Source of the DNA: Methylobacterium segetis
GTDB lineage: Bacteria; Pseudomonadota; Alphaproteobacteria; Rhizobiales; Beijerinckiaceae
Assembly (NCBI RefSeq): GCF_004348265.1
Contig: NZ_SMNT01000010.1
Span: 1 to 64,000, forward strand
Direction of reading: 5' to 3'
DNA: 64,000 nucleotides
Of this stretch, positions 17,402 to 27,349 are shown in pieces. Within the stretch, counting starts at the first letter, position 1. Every line of letters begins with the position of its first letter. Position numbers and translations under genes: made by a program. The notes below the pieces were generated by a model that saw only the letters and a program-made list of their open reading frames with translations, was not told the origin of the DNA and ran no database searches.

Positions 17402-17505
17402 GTCTGTCCCAGCATGCTAGCCTGGACGGGCGGTGGATGCGCCAACGAAAGCGCGCCACCTTGCGGCAGGAACGGGCGGGGCACGGGACGACGACGCGCG
17501 TGAGC

Positions 17506-20142
17506 ATGGATTCTCCGAGACCGGCCGGGACCGACATGCGTGCGACCGACATGCGTGCGCGCCTCGACCGCCTCGTCGCGCGCTCCCGCGCGGCGGGGTT
17601 GTGGGAGCGGGCCTGGCCCGTCCTGTGGCGGGGGCTCGGCGTTCTCCTCGCCGTCCTCGCCGCCTCCTGGCTCGGCCTCTGGCTCGACCTCTCGCCCCCC
17701 TGGCGGATGGCGGGGCTCGCCGCCTTCGCCCTCGCCCTCGCCGCGGCGCTGCTGCCGCTGCTGCGCACGGGCCGGCCGGACCGGCGCGAGGCGCTCGCCC
17801 GGATCGACCGCGAGGCCGCCTCCCGCGACGGCGCGCTCGCCCACGGCCCGGCCCGGGCGATCGAGGACACGCTCGCCGTCGGCACGCAGGACCCGGCGAC
17901 CCGCGCCCTCTGGGCGCTCCACCAGCGGCGGGCGGCCGAGGCGGTGGCGCGGCTGCAGGTCGGCCTGCCGCGGCCGATGATGGTGCGGCACGACCCCTAC
18001 GCCCTGCGCGCGGCGCTCACGGTGGCGGCGGTGGCGAGCCTGTTCGTCGCCGGCTCCGAGTGGCGGGACCGCATCGGCACGGCCTTCGACTGGCGCGAGC
18101 CGCCGGCCGCCGGCCCGAACTTCCGCGTCGACGGCTGGATCGACCCGCCCCTCTACACCCGGATGCCGCCCCTCATCGTGACGATGAACGGCGCCGAGCA
18201 GCGCCTGCGCGCGCCCGTGAACTCACAGCTGATCGTGCGCATCGCCGGCGAGGGCCAGGCGGCGCTGACGCCGAATCCAGGCCTCAAGCCGCTGCCCGGC
18301 AAGGAGGCGCGCGCGGACCTGCGCGAGGACCGCTTCCAGGTCGTCGGGCCGCTGGCCGAGCTCGCCATCGCGGCGGGGGGCCAGAACCAGCGCCTCGTGG
18401 TGGAGGCGATCCCCGACAACCCGCCGGAGGTGCGCAGCGTCGGCGGCCCCGAGGTGAACGGCCGGGGCACCTTCAACCTGACCTACCGCGCCAAGGACGA
18501 CTACGGGATCAGCGCGGCGGAAGGGCTCGTCGAGCCCCTGAAGCCCGGCCGCTCGCTCGTGCCGCCGCCGAAGATCGCGCTGGCGCTGCCCGCTGATGCG
18601 AGCGGCGAGGCCGACACCAAGACGCTGGTCGACCTGACCGACAATCCCTGGTCCGGCGCGCGCATCCGCTTCACGATCGTCGTCAGGGACGAGGCGGGGC
18701 AAGAGGGCCGCACCGCGCCCGTCGAGATGACGCTGCCGGCGCGCCCTTTCAAGGATCCCCTCGCCCGCTCCCTCGCCGAGGAGCGCCGCCGCCTCGTGAC
18801 GGCGCCGGACGAGGAGCGCCGCCGGGTGCAGACCGCCCTCGACGCCCTGCTCATCGCGCCGGACCAGTTCACGCCCCAGCCCGCGATCTTCCTCGGCCTC
18901 AAGACCGCCGCCCGCCGCCTGCGGCAGGCCGGCACCGACGAGGCGCTGACGGAGGTCGCCGACCTCCTGTGGGAGATGGCCCTCAAGATCGAGGACGGCG
19001 ATCTCTCCGACGCCGAGAAGCAGCTTCGCCAGGCGCAGGACCGGCTCAAGGAGGCGATTGAGCGCAACGCCCCGGACGAGGAGATCAAGCGCCTGACCGA
19101 GGACCTGAAGCAGGCCCTCTCGAAATTCATGAAGGAGCTGGCCGACAAGCAGCGCCGGGAGCCGCGGGAGCCCGGCGAGCGCCAGAAGGAGGGCCAGCAA
19201 TCATCGAAGACCGTCACGCCGGACGATCTCGACAAGATGCTGAACGACCTCGCCGAGGCGATGAAGCGCGGCGACACCGCCGAGGCGCAGCGCCTGATGG
19301 AGCAGCTGCGCAACATCCTGGAGAACCTGCAGACCGCCGAGCAGGGCGGCAAGTCCGACCAGGCCTCCCGCGAGATGCGCAAGCAGATGCGCGACCTCGA
19401 CCAGATGGCCCGCGACCAGCAGGACCTGCGCGACGAGACCTTCAAGGAGGGCCAGCAGAAGCGCGGCGCCGAGCAGGGCCAGCGCGGCGGCCAGCGCCCG
19501 CAGCAGCGCGGCGAGCAGCAGGGCCAGCGCGGCCAGGGGCAGAGCAAGGATCCCGGCCAGGGCGCCCAGCAGGGCCAGGGCGAGGAGCAGCGCGGCCAGC
19601 GGGGCCAGGGCAGCCCGGGCAGCGGCGGCGGGTCGGGCAGCGGCAGCGTCGGCGAGCGCCAGCAGGCCCTGCGCCAGCGCCTGGAGGACCTGCAGCGGCG
19701 CATGAAGGAGAACGGCATGCGCGGCGAGGAGGGTCTCTCCGACGCCGAGGACGCCATGCGGCAGGCCGAGAACGCGCTCCGCCAGGGCAAGGAGGGCGAG
19801 GCGGTCGACGCGCAGGGCCGCGCCCTCGACGGGCTGAAGCGCGGCGCCGAGGGCATGCAGCAGCAGGCGCAGGAGATGGCCGAGGGCGAGGGCCAGGGCG
19901 AGCAGGAGGGCGGTCAGCAGCCCGGGCAGCAGGGCCAGGCCGGCGCCCGCGACGACGACCCCCTCGGCCGCCCGACCCGGGGCCGCGACATGTCGGACGG
20001 GCGCGTGCGCGTGCCCACCGCCGACGAGTCGGCGGTGCAGCGGGCGCGGCGCATCATGGAGGAGCTGCGGCGCAAGCTCGGCGACCCGACCCGGCCGCGC
20101 GAGGAACTCGATTATTTCGAGCGCCTGCTGCGGCGCAATTGA
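17506..20142 (+). CDS. TIGR02302-family (DUF4175) large membrane protein
   Basis: An 878-residue protein of a family found throughout the Hyphomicrobiales, function unknown. N-terminal hydrophobic helices are seen at about 40-60 (VLWRGLGVLLAVLAASWLGL), 65-85 and 165-185; the rest is probably periplasmic. The middle includes the conserved GWIDPPLYTRMPPLIV. From about residue 500 it becomes a charged coiled coil, with a Gln/Gly-rich low-complexity tract encoded at about 19450-19660 and again near 19870-19950, and ends EELDYFERLLRRN. The ATG at 17506 was chosen; GTG 17500 is also possible. Confidence 0.85.
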   Translation: MDSPRPAGTDMRATDMRARLDRLVARSRAAGLWERAWPVLWRGLGVLLAVLAASWLGLWLDLSPPWRMAGLAAFALALAAALLPLLRTGRPDRREALARIDREAASRDGALAHGPARAIEDTLAVGTQDPATRALWALHQRRAAEAVARLQVGLPRPMMVRHDPYALRAALTVAAVASLFVAGSEWRDRIGTAFDWREPPAAGPNFRVDGWIDPPLYTRMPPLIVTMNGAEQRLRAPVNSQLIVRIAGEGQAALTPNPGLKPLPGKEARADLREDRFQVVGPLAELAIAAGGQNQRLVVEAIPDNPPEVRSVGGPEVNGRGTFNLTYRAKDDYGISAAEGLVEPLKPGRSLVPPPKIALALPADASGEADTKTLVDLTDNPWSGARIRFTIVVRDEAGQEGRTAPVEMTLPARPFKDPLARSLAEERRRLVTAPDEERRRVQTALDALLIAPDQFTPQPAIFLGLKTAARRLRQAGTDEALTEVADLLWEMALKIEDGDLSDAEKQLRQAQDRLKEAIERNAPDEEIKRLTEDLKQALSKFMKELADKQRREPREPGERQKEGQQSSKTVTPDDLDKMLNDLAEAMKRGDTAEAQRLMEQLRNILENLQTAEQGGKSDQASREMRKQMRDLDQMARDQQDLRDETFKEGQQKRGAEQGQRGGQRPQQRGEQQGQRGQGQSKDPGQGAQQGQGEEQRGQRGQGSPGSGGGSGSGSVGERQQALRQRLEDLQRRMKENGMRGEEGLSDAEDAMRQAENALRQGKEGEAVDAQGRALDGLKRGAEGMQQQAQEMAEGEGQGEQEGGQQPGQQGQAGARDDDPLGRPTRGRDMSDGRVRVPTADESAVQRARRIMEELRRKLGDPTRPREELDYFERLLRRN

Positions 20143-20221
20143 GCAGGGCCGACCCCTGCCCCTCGGGGGCGGGCGCGTCTATGGTGCGCGCACGCGCATC
20201 CGTCCCGAACCATCCGGCCCC

Positions 20222-20407
20222 ATGTCCTCGAACACGCTCGTCCTGATCGCCTGCCTCGCCGTGGCGCTGGTGCTGTTTCTCGGCCTCGCCAACATGATGC
20301 GGGGCGGCAGCGCCAACCTCTCGCAGCGCCTGATGCGCCTGCGCGTGCTGCTGCAATTCCTGGCGATTCTCCTGATCATGGGCGTGGTCTGGTGGCGCTC
20401 GGCCTGA
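20222..20407 (+). CDS. Twin-transmembrane small protein (HIG1-like)
   Basis: A 61-residue protein with two membrane helices (about 6-24 and 41-57), joined by a short cytoplasmic loop RGGSANLSQRLMRLRV. This matches the small twin-TM/HIG1-like proteins of alphaproteobacteria, which usually lie just before the cobalamin adenosyltransferase gene and etfBA, as here apart from one intervening gene. HIG1 proteins associate with respiratory complexes in mitochondria; the bacterial role is unproven. Confidence 0.8.
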   Translation: MSSNTLVLIACLAVALVLFLGLANMMRGGSANLSQRLMRLRVLLQFLAILLIMGVVWWRSA

Positions 20408-20546
20408 GCGCCACTGTGGCGTGAACGCCGCACAGGCCCCGGATCGGCCCGGGGCGGGATGATTTCGCGGCGGCGAGGCGCGGCGCCGACTGCCGGCCTT
20501 CCGGACCCCGTGCTAGTCACGGACGGTACAACCGGATTTGCACCGC

Positions 20547-21179
20547 ATGATCGCTCGATCCCTCCGCTCCCTCGTCGGCGCGCTCGCCCTCTCGGCGACC
20601 GCCCTGGCCGGCCATCCGGGGAGCGCGGCGGATCTCGTGAGCCGGGCCCCCGCGCCCGTCGCCTACGCCCCCCCGGTGGCGCCCATGAGCATCGTCTCCG
20701 AGGTCCGCATCGGCGGCTCGGTGCAGGATCCCGGGAGCGCGGAGCGCAACACCTCGAACATCAACGGCGAGATCCTGTTCGCCAAGCCGCTCGTGAGCAT
20801 CGATCCGTTCTGGCAGGCCTTCGTGCCGCGCCCGACCGCCGGCGGCAGCTACAATTTCGGCGGCCGCACCAGCTACGGCTATCTCGGCGCCACTTGGACG
20901 GTCGACCTGTTCCCCGAGACCTTCAACCGGGTGGTCTTCCTCGAAGGCTTCTTTGGCGCGGGCTTCCACGACGGCAAGACCGGGCCGAAGGCGCTGCTGC
21001 CGCCGGGCTTCAACGCGCTGGGCTGCAACCCGCTGTTCCGCGAGGCGGCGGCTTTGGGCTTCCGCATCACCGAGCACCTGAGCATCATGGCGACGGTCGA
21101 GCACATGTCGAATGCCGGGCTCTGCATCGAGAATCGCGGCCTGACGAATTTCGGCGGCAAGATCGGCTATACCTTCTGA
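20547..21179 (+). CDS. PagL-like acyloxyacyl hydrolase (lipid A 3-O-deacylase)
   Basis: A 210-residue outer-membrane beta-barrel with an N-terminal signal peptide (cleavage probably after GSAA). The strongest mark is VEHMSNAGLC: His186 and Ser188 correspond to the catalytic His-x-Ser of PagL in its H-x-SNAG motif. The protein ends GKIGYTF, with the C-terminal Phe expected for a barrel inserted by BAM. PagL trims the 3-position acyl chain of lipid A. It sits between the twin-TM gene and the adenosyltransferase gene, which is not its usual place. An upstream TTG at 20538 is a weaker start. Confidence 0.8.
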   Translation: MIARSLRSLVGALALSATALAGHPGSAADLVSRAPAPVAYAPPVAPMSIVSEVRIGGSVQDPGSAERNTSNINGEILFAKPLVSIDPFWQAFVPRPTAGGSYNFGGRTSYGYLGATWTVDLFPETFNRVVFLEGFFGAGFHDGKTGPKALLPPGFNALGCNPLFREAAALGFRITEHLSIMATVEHMSNAGLCIENRGLTNFGGKIGYTF

Positions 21180-21213
21180 GCGAAGGTCCATTCCGAGGGA
21201 GCGTCCGGGCGCC

Positions 21214-21786
21214 GTGGTCACGCTGAACCGCATCTACACCCGTACGGGCGACAAGGGCACCACGGCGCTGGCCAACGGCGAGCGCCGCTCGAAGGCGGAT
21301 CTGCGCGTCGAGACCTACGGCACGGTCGACGAGACCAATGCCTGCATCGGTCTCGCCCGCCTCCACGCCGAGCCGCGGCTCGACGCGATGCTCGCCGCGA
21401 TCCAGAACGACCTGTTCGATCTCGGCGCCGACCTCGCCACGCCCGAGGGGCCGGAGCCGCCCGCCTACGAGCCCCTGCGGATCGTCGCGGCGCAGGTGAA
21501 GCGGGTCGAGGCCGATATCGACGCGCTGAACGCCGACCTCGCGCCCCTGAAATCCTTCGTCCTGCCGGGCGGGAGCCCGGCCGCGGCCGCGCTCCACCTC
21601 GCCCGCACGATCTGTCGGCGCGCCGAGCGCCTCGCCGTCGAACTGGCCTCGGTCGAGGGCGAGCGGATCTCGCCGGAGGCCCTGCAATACCTCAACCGGC
21701 TGTCGGACTTCCTGTTCGTGGCGAGCCGTTCCGCCAACGCGAACGGCGCCCAGGACGTGCTCTGGGTCCCCGGCAAGAACCGCTAG
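21214..21786 (+). CDS. PduO-type cob(I)alamin adenosyltransferase
   Basis: A 190-residue enzyme that attaches the adenosyl group of ATP to cob(I)alamin, giving coenzyme B12. Family marks are YTRTGDKGTTAL (ATP site) near the N-terminus, YGTVDETNA, and LSDFLFVASRSANAN near the C-terminus. It starts at a GTG (21214), 34 bases after the PagL-like gene. Its product is the cofactor of acyl-CoA mutases such as methylmalonyl- and ethylmalonyl-CoA mutase, which fits the acyl-CoA genes that follow. CobA-type enzymes are unrelated in sequence. Confidence 0.92.
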   Translation: MVTLNRIYTRTGDKGTTALANGERRSKADLRVETYGTVDETNACIGLARLHAEPRLDAMLAAIQNDLFDLGADLATPEGPEPPAYEPLRIVAAQVKRVEADIDALNADLAPLKSFVLPGGSPAAAALHLARTICRRAERLAVELASVEGERISPEALQYLNRLSDFLFVASRSANANGAQDVLWVPGKNR

Positions 21787-21866
21787 GCCGTCACCGTACC
21801 GCCTTTTCAAATCCGGCCCCGATACCGGCATTGCCGCAGCGCGGCGCCGGAGCCTTCGCACACGCG

Positions 21867-21895
21867 TTGACAAGGCGGAAATGTGGCCGTTACGG
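21867..21895 (+). promoter_or_regulatory. Candidate promoter of etfBA
   Basis: TTGACA (21867-21872), a 17-base spacer, then TTACGG (21890-21895). It lies about 110 bases before the etfB start. The -35 is perfect; the -10 is weak but ordinary for a GC-rich alphaproteobacterium. Confidence 0.45.
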
Positions 21896-22003
21896 TCCGC
21901 CGCCCTGCGCGAGCGGGGTTCGATCCCTTGAGATCGCAATGAGGCCGCGCGGAATCACGCGCCGGCCCGTCCACGATGTCCCGTGCGGAGGATTGAGACC
22001 GCC

Positions 22004-22753
22004 ATGAAGGTTCTGGTGCCCGTCAAGCGGGTCGTCGACTACAACGTCAAGATCCGCGTCAAGGCGGACGGCTCCGGCGTCGAGCTGTCGAACGTCAAGA
22101 TGTCGATGAATCCCTTCGACGAGATCGCCGTCGAGGAGGCGATCCGCCTCAAGGAGAAGGGCAAGGTCACCGAGATCGTCGCCGTCTCGATCGGCCCGCA
22201 GCAGGCGCAGGAGACGCTGCGCACCGCCCTCGCCATGGGCGCCGACCGCGCGATCCTCGTCAAGACCGACGTGAATTGCGAGCCGCTCGCCGTCGCCAAG
22301 CTCCTCAAGGCGGTGGTCGAGAAGGAAGGGCCGGAACTCGTCATCCTCGGCAAGCAGGCGATCGACGACGATTCGAACCAGACCGGCCAGATGCTCGGCG
22401 CACTGCTCGGCTGGCCACAGGGCACCTTCGCCTTCAAGGTCGAGTTCGGCGAGGGCACGCTCGACGTGACCCGCGAGGTCGATGGCGGCCTGCAGACGGT
22501 GACCCTCAAGCTCCCCGCGATCGTCACCACGGACCTGCGCCTGAACGAGCCACGCTACGCCTCCCTGCCCAACATCATGAAGGCGAAGAAGAAGCCCCTG
22601 GAGGAGGTGGCGCCCGACGCGCTCGGCGTCGACGTGACCCCGCGCCTCAAGGTGCTGAAGACCGAGGAGCCCCCGGGCCGCAAGGCCGGCGTGAAAGTCG
22701 GCTCACCGGCCGAGCTCGTCCAGAAGCTCAAGGTCGAGGCCGGCGTCCTCTGA
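22004..22753 (+). CDS. etfB: Electron transfer flavoprotein subunit beta
   Basis: EtfB binds AMP and, with EtfA, takes electrons from acyl-CoA dehydrogenases to the quinone pool through ETF dehydrogenase. The 249-residue protein begins [17 protein letters not shown] and has [26 protein letters not shown] and [21 protein letters not shown]-like signature sequence (here [19 protein letters not shown]), typical of group I ETF. The ATG at 22004 follows a GGAGG-like site (GCGGAGGA). It precedes etfA by 94 bases and forms an operon with it. Confidence 0.96.
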   Translation: MKVLVPVKRVVDYNVKIRVKADGSGVELSNVKMSMNPFDEIAVEEAIRLKEKGKVTEIVAVSIGPQQAQETLRTALAMGADRAILVKTDVNCEPLAVAKLLKAVVEKEGPELVILGKQAIDDDSNQTGQMLGALLGWPQGTFAFKVEFGEGTLDVTREVDGGLQTVTLKLPAIVTTDLRLNEPRYASLPNIMKAKKKPLEEVAPDALGVDVTPRLKVLKTEEPPGRKAGVKVGSPAELVQKLKVEAGVL

Positions 22754-22847
22754 CCGGCGGGGCGCCCGCCGCCCCGCCCTCCCGTCACAGAAGCCCGCGC
22801 GCGGTCCCGACGCGGATCCCGGGCCGACCATCCGAGGTCTGAGACAC

Positions 22848-23795
22848 ATGGCAACCCTCCTCCTGATCGAGCACGACAACGGCGCGGTGAAGGATTCGAG
22901 CCTCAAGGCTCTCTCCGCCGCCCGGGAACTCGGCGCCCCCATCCACGCCCTCGTCCTCGGCTCCGGCTCGAAGCCGGCCGCGGAAGCCGCCGCCAGGCTC
23001 GAGGGCCTCGAGAAGGTCCTGAACGCCGAGGACGCGGTCTACGATCACCTCCTCGCCGAGCCGACCGCGGCGCTGATCGCGGGACTCGCCGGGCCCTACG
23101 AGGCGATCGTGGCGGCAGCCTCCACCACGGGCAAGAACGTGCTCCCGCGCGTGGCCGCCCTCCTCGACGTCGCGCAGGTCTCGGACATCATCAAGGTCGT
23201 CTCGCCCGACACGTTCGAGCGGCCGATCTACGCCGGCAACGCGATCCAGACCGTGCAGACGAGCGAGGCCAAGAAGGTCATCACCGTGCGCACGGCCGCC
23301 TTCAAGCCGGCGGGCGAAGGCGGCTCGGCCGCGGTCGAGGCCCTCTCGGCGCCCGCGCCCGAGGCCGGCGGCTCGACCTTCAAGGGCGAGGAGATCGCCA
23401 AGTCCGACCGTCCGGAACTCGCCGCCGCCCGCATCATCGTCTCGGGCGGCCGCTCGCTCGGCTCGGCCGACAAGTTCAAGGAGTTGATCGAGCCGCTGGC
23501 CGACAGTCTCGGCGCGGCGGTCGGCGCCTCGCGCGCGGCGGTCGATGCCGGCTACGCCCCGAACGACTGGCAGGTCGGCCAGACCGGCAAGGTCGTGGCG
23601 CCGGACCTCTACGTGGCCGTCGGCATCTCGGGCGCGATCCAGCACCTCGCCGGCATGAAGGATTCGAAGGTGATCGTCGCGATCAACAAGGACGAGGACG
23701 CGCCGATCTTCCAGGTGGCGGATTACGGCCTCGTCGGCGACCTGTTCCAGATCGTCCCCGAGTTGCAGGCCGAGATCGGCAAGGCCAAGGGGTGA
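22848..23795 (+). CDS. etfA: Electron transfer flavoprotein subunit alpha
   Basis: EtfA holds the redox-active FAD. The 315-residue protein has the N-terminal half resembling EtfB and the C-terminal FAD domain: [14 protein letters not shown], then [35 protein letters not shown] and [20 protein letters not shown], all highly conserved. It is expressed with etfB. A hairpin without T tract follows at 23815-23838 before hbd. Confidence 0.96.
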   Translation: MATLLLIEHDNGAVKDSSLKALSAARELGAPIHALVLGSGSKPAAEAAARLEGLEKVLNAEDAVYDHLLAEPTAALIAGLAGPYEAIVAAASTTGKNVLPRVAALLDVAQVSDIIKVVSPDTFERPIYAGNAIQTVQTSEAKKVITVRTAAFKPAGEGGSAAVEALSAPAPEAGGSTFKGEEIAKSDRPELAAARIIVSGGRSLGSADKFKELIEPLADSLGAAVGASRAAVDAGYAPNDWQVGQTGKVVAPDLYVAVGISGAIQHLAGMKDSKVIVAINKDEDAPIFQVADYGLVGDLFQIVPELQAEIGKAKG

Positions 23796-23814
23796 CCTGA
23801 GGCGCGACAGCCTC

Positions 23815-23838
23815 GGACGGGCGTTCGCGCGCCCGTCC
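23815..23838 (+). terminator. GC-rich hairpin after etfA
   Basis: Arms GGACGGGCG (23815-23823) and CGCCCGTCC (23830-23838) with loop TTCGCG, 20 bases past the etfA stop. No T tract follows, so it may be a weak or Rho-assisted terminator or an mRNA-protecting stem between etfBA and hbd. Confidence 0.45.
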
Positions 23839-23985
23839 CCGTTCCTGCGGAGATGGGCTCCACCGCGACGCGGGAATGTTCTAAGTAACCGAGACGACGC
23901 GTCCCCGGCAGGCCTCGGCGGAATCGGCGCCGTTCGGTGTAGGTAGCGTGGCCCGGGGGCCGCGCGGCGGGGGCACAGGGCTGAC

Positions 23986-24867
23986 ATGGGTATCGACGTC
24001 AACACGATCGGCATCATCGGCGCGGGCCAGATGGGCAGCGGAATCGCCCAGGTCTGCGCGATCGCCGGGCTCGATGTCCTCCTGAACGACCGCGATCCGG
24101 ACCGGATCACCGCGGGGCTCGCCACGATCGACGGCCATCTCGCGCGCGCGGTCTCGAAGGGCCAGATCACCGAGGAGCAGCGCCGGGCCGCCCGCGAGCG
24201 CATCGTCCCGGCCCCGGGCTTCGCGGACCTCGCACCGAGCGACCTCGTCATCGAGGCCGCGACCGAGGACGAGGCCACGAAGCGGCAGATCTTCTCGATG
24301 CTCTGCGCGCAGCTGAAGCCCGAGGCGCTCGTCGCGACGAACACCTCCTCGATCTCGATCACGCGGCTCGCCGCCGCGACCGACCGGCCGGAGCGGTTCA
24401 TCGGCATCCATTTCATGAATCCGGTGCCCGTGATGCAGCTCGTGGAGCTGATCCGCGGCATCGCGACCGAGGATGCGACCTACGAATCCGCGAAGGCCCT
24501 GATCGCCAAGCTCGGCAAGACCTCGACGATGTCGGAGGATTTCCCGGCCTTCATCGTCAACCGCATCCTGCTGCCGATGATCAACGAGGCGATCTACACG
24601 CTCTACGAGGGCGTGGGCTCGGTCGAGGCGATCGATACGGCGATGAGGCTCGGGGCGAACCACCCGATGGGTCCGCTGCAGCTCGCCGATTTCATCGGCC
24701 TCGATACCTGCCTGTCGGTGATGCAGGTCCTGTACGAGGGGCTGGCCGACTCGAAGTACCGGCCCTGCCCGCTCCTCGTGAAGTACGTCGAGGCCGGCTG
24801 GCTCGGCCGCAAGACCAAGCGCGGCTTCTACGATTACCGGGGCGAGCACCCGGTGCCGACCCGCTGA
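23986..24867 (+). CDS. hbd: 3-hydroxybutyryl-CoA dehydrogenase
   Basis: Oxidises 3-hydroxybutyryl-CoA to acetoacetyl-CoA with NAD(P)+, or the reverse. The 293-residue protein has the Rossmann motif GAGQMG (12-17), TNTSSISIT, the catalytic region HFMNPVPVM and the C-terminal [17 protein letters not shown]. Length and order are typical. It lies 190 bases after etfA, as in many alphaproteobacteria. In organisms using the ethylmalonyl-CoA pathway or polyhydroxybutyrate this step links acetyl-CoA and butyryl-CoA pools. Confidence 0.94.
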   Translation: MGIDVNTIGIIGAGQMGSGIAQVCAIAGLDVLLNDRDPDRITAGLATIDGHLARAVSKGQITEEQRRAARERIVPAPGFADLAPSDLVIEAATEDEATKRQIFSMLCAQLKPEALVATNTSSISITRLAAATDRPERFIGIHFMNPVPVMQLVELIRGIATEDATYESAKALIAKLGKTSTMSEDFPAFIVNRILLPMINEAIYTLYEGVGSVEAIDTAMRLGANHPMGPLQLADFIGLDTCLSVMQVLYEGLADSKYRPCPLLVKYVEAGWLGRKTKRGFYDYRGEHPVPTR

Positions 24868-24897
24868 GCGGGCCGGCCCGGGGCTGCCTCTCCAAGA

Positions 24898-25200
24898 TCA
24901 GCGCGCGTTGCCGTTTGCGTTCGGCTGGGCGGGCTGCGGGTAGGCCGGGTTCTCGGTCGGCACGCTGCCGCTGTTCGAGGAGGCGGGCGCGTTGGACTTG
25001 CCGGTGACGGAGCCCGTCACTTCCTTGCGGGAGGCGTCCTGGCTCTGGCTCGCATAGTCCTTGGGGGAGTTGGCGCCGTTCCAGGTCAGCAGGCCGACCG
25101 TCGCGATCGCGAGCAGCACGAGGCTCGCGAGCAGGACGTAGAGGACCGGCTTGCCCCGGGATCCTTGGCGCGCATTCTCGTCGGGAAGCCGTTCAGCCAT
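24898..25200 (-). CDS. Small single-pass membrane protein
   Basis: A 100-residue protein with a short charged N-terminus, one transmembrane helix (about 19-40, VLYVLLASLVLLAIATVGLL) and a Ser/Asn/Pro-rich tail (NAPASSNSGSVPTENPAYPQ) that is probably periplasmic and disordered. It converges on hbd with 30 bases between the stops. No family recognised. Confidence 0.65.
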   Translation of the reverse strand: MAERLPDENARQGSRGKPVLYVLLASLVLLAIATVGLLTWNGANSPKDYASQSQDASRKEVTGSVTGKSNAPASSNSGSVPTENPAYPQPAQPNANGNAR

Positions 25201-25416
25201 TGCAAACCTCGTCTTTCCGCCACCGGGGGCGGGTGAATCTTCGGGATCGACACGCGATCGTGACGGCCGAAAACGCGGCGCTCCGGGGCCAAGTTCCTCC
25301 GGGCAGGCCCGACGGCTGGGGATGAGGGGCGCCGCGAGGCGCCGCTGCCGGGCGGAAATCCCGCCCGGTCGTCCTGGACGGCGAGGCATCGAAGCCGGTG
25401 CGGGAGGCACCTCGCG

Positions 25417-25442
25417 CCACCTCTCCCGAACGGGAGAGGTGG
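25417..25442. repeat. Extragenic palindrome, copy 2
   Basis: Arms CCACCTCTCCCG and CGGGAGAGGTGG pair perfectly around AA. It lies 23 bases beyond the stop of the quinone oxidoreductase gene. Same family as the copy at 7915. Confidence 0.85.
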
Positions 25443-25464
25443 AACGCCTGGGCCGAGCCGGATG

Positions 25465-26481
25465 TCAGCGCCCCGTCACGAGCAGGATCTTGCCGAGATG
25501 GGCGCTCGATTCCATCAACTCGTGCGCCTTGGCGGCCTCCTCCAGCGGGAAGGTCGCGTGGATGACGGGCTTGATCGCCCCGGATTCGAGGTCCGGCCAG
25601 ACGTCCCGGCGCAGGCCCTCGGCGATCTCGGCCTTCTCGCCCTTCGGGCGCGCCCGCAGCGTCGAGCCGGTGAAGGTCAGGCGCTTGAGCATCACGGGCG
25701 TGATGTTGAGCCCCTCGACCTTGTAGCCGCCCATGAGCGCGATCATCACGAGGCGGCCCTCGACAGCGAGGGAGGAGAGATTCCTCTGGAGGTAGCTCGC
25801 GCCGATCATGTCGAGGATCACGTCGACGCCCTTGCCCTCGGTCAGGCCCTTCACCGCCTCGACGAAATCGGTCTCGCGGTAATTGATCGCGGCATCCGCA
25901 CCGAGCGCCTCGCAGAAGCGGCACTTCTCGGGCGAGCCGGCGGTGGCGAAGACGCGGGCGCCGTGGCGCTTGGCGATCTGGATCGCCGTCGAGCCGATGC
26001 CGCTCGATCCGCCATGGACGAGGAAGGTCTCGCCGGCTTTCAGGCGGCCGCGCTGGATCACGTTCGAGTAGACCGTGAAGAAGGTCTCGGGGACGCCGGC
26101 CGCCTCGACGAGCGACAGGGGCTTCGGCTTCGGCAGGACCTGGCCCGCCTCGGCCACGGCGAACTCCGCGTAGCCGCCGCTGATCGTCAGCGCGCAGACC
26201 TCGTCGCCGAGGGAGAGGCCCGAGACGCCCTCGCCGAGGGCCGCGATGCGGCCGGCGACCTCGAGGCCCGGGATCTCGGTCGCGCCCTTCGGCGGCGGGT
26301 AATTGCCGAGGCGCTGCATCACGTCGGGCCGGTTGATGCCCGCCGCCGCCACCTCGATCAGCACCTGCCCCGATGCGGGCACCGGCAGCGGCGCCGTCTC
26401 CACCGCGATCACGTCCGGCCCGCCGGCTCCGGTAAAGCGGATCTGGCGCATGGTCTCGGGCAGGGTCCCGGTGGCTGGCAT
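25465..26481 (-). CDS. NAD(P)H-quinone oxidoreductase (zeta-crystallin/PIG3 type)
   Basis: A 338-residue medium-chain dehydrogenase/reductase without the structural or catalytic zinc ligands. Signatures are AGINRPDVMQRLGNYPPPKG near the N-terminus, GLEVAG, and the NADPH loop VHGGSSGIGSTAIQ followed by TAGSPEKC. PIG3-type enzymes reduce quinones by one electron, or act as enoyl reductases. It is transcribed alone, 106 bases downstream of the upp stop region, with an extragenic palindrome at its 3' end. Confidence 0.88.
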   Translation of the reverse strand: MPATGTLPETMRQIRFTGAGGPDVIAVETAPLPVPASGQVLIEVAAAGINRPDVMQRLGNYPPPKGATEIPGLEVAGRIAALGEGVSGLSLGDEVCALTISGGYAEFAVAEAGQVLPKPKPLSLVEAAGVPETFFTVYSNVIQRGRLKAGETFLVHGGSSGIGSTAIQIAKRHGARVFATAGSPEKCRFCEALGADAAINYRETDFVEAVKGLTEGKGVDVILDMIGASYLQRNLSSLAVEGRLVMIALMGGYKVEGLNITPVMLKRLTFTGSTLRARPKGEKAEIAEGLRRDVWPDLESGAIKPVIHATFPLEEAAKAHELMESSAHLGKILLVTGR

Positions 26482-26587
26482 CGCGGCGTCTCCTGAGGGT
26501 TGGCGGCTCTCGAGTCGCGCCCTTAGTTGCGGCCGGGCGCTGCCTTGGCAAGGGCGGCGTCCCGCCCGTCCACCTGCTTCCGGCCCG

Positions 26588-27229
<642 letters not shown>

Positions 27230-27291
27230 CGATCCTCTCCTGCCGTAGCGCGCGCCGACACGAAAGGCGCAACGGAGGCCCACATGCAAGA

Positions 27292-27321
27292 CGGGCTCCC
27301 CACCGTGAGGCGGGGAGCCCG
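27292..27321 (-). terminator. Hairpin downstream of the DUF2852 gene
   Basis: Arms CGGGCTCCCC (27292-27301) and GGGGAGCCCG (27312-27321) pair perfectly with a ten-base loop, 29 bases beyond the DUF2852 stop. No T tract is seen, so termination strength is uncertain. Confidence 0.55.
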
Positions 27322-27349
27322 GATCCGTGCGGTCCCGATGCGGGGCGGC

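Noticed and set aside
20420-20460. GC-rich hairpin GCCCCGG/CCGGGGC after the twin-TM gene as a terminator
   Set aside because: No T tract follows and such hairpins are common by chance in this composition.
21905-21935. GGTTCGATCCC resembling a tRNA T-loop
   Set aside because: No matching acceptor, D or anticodon stems could be found on either side.
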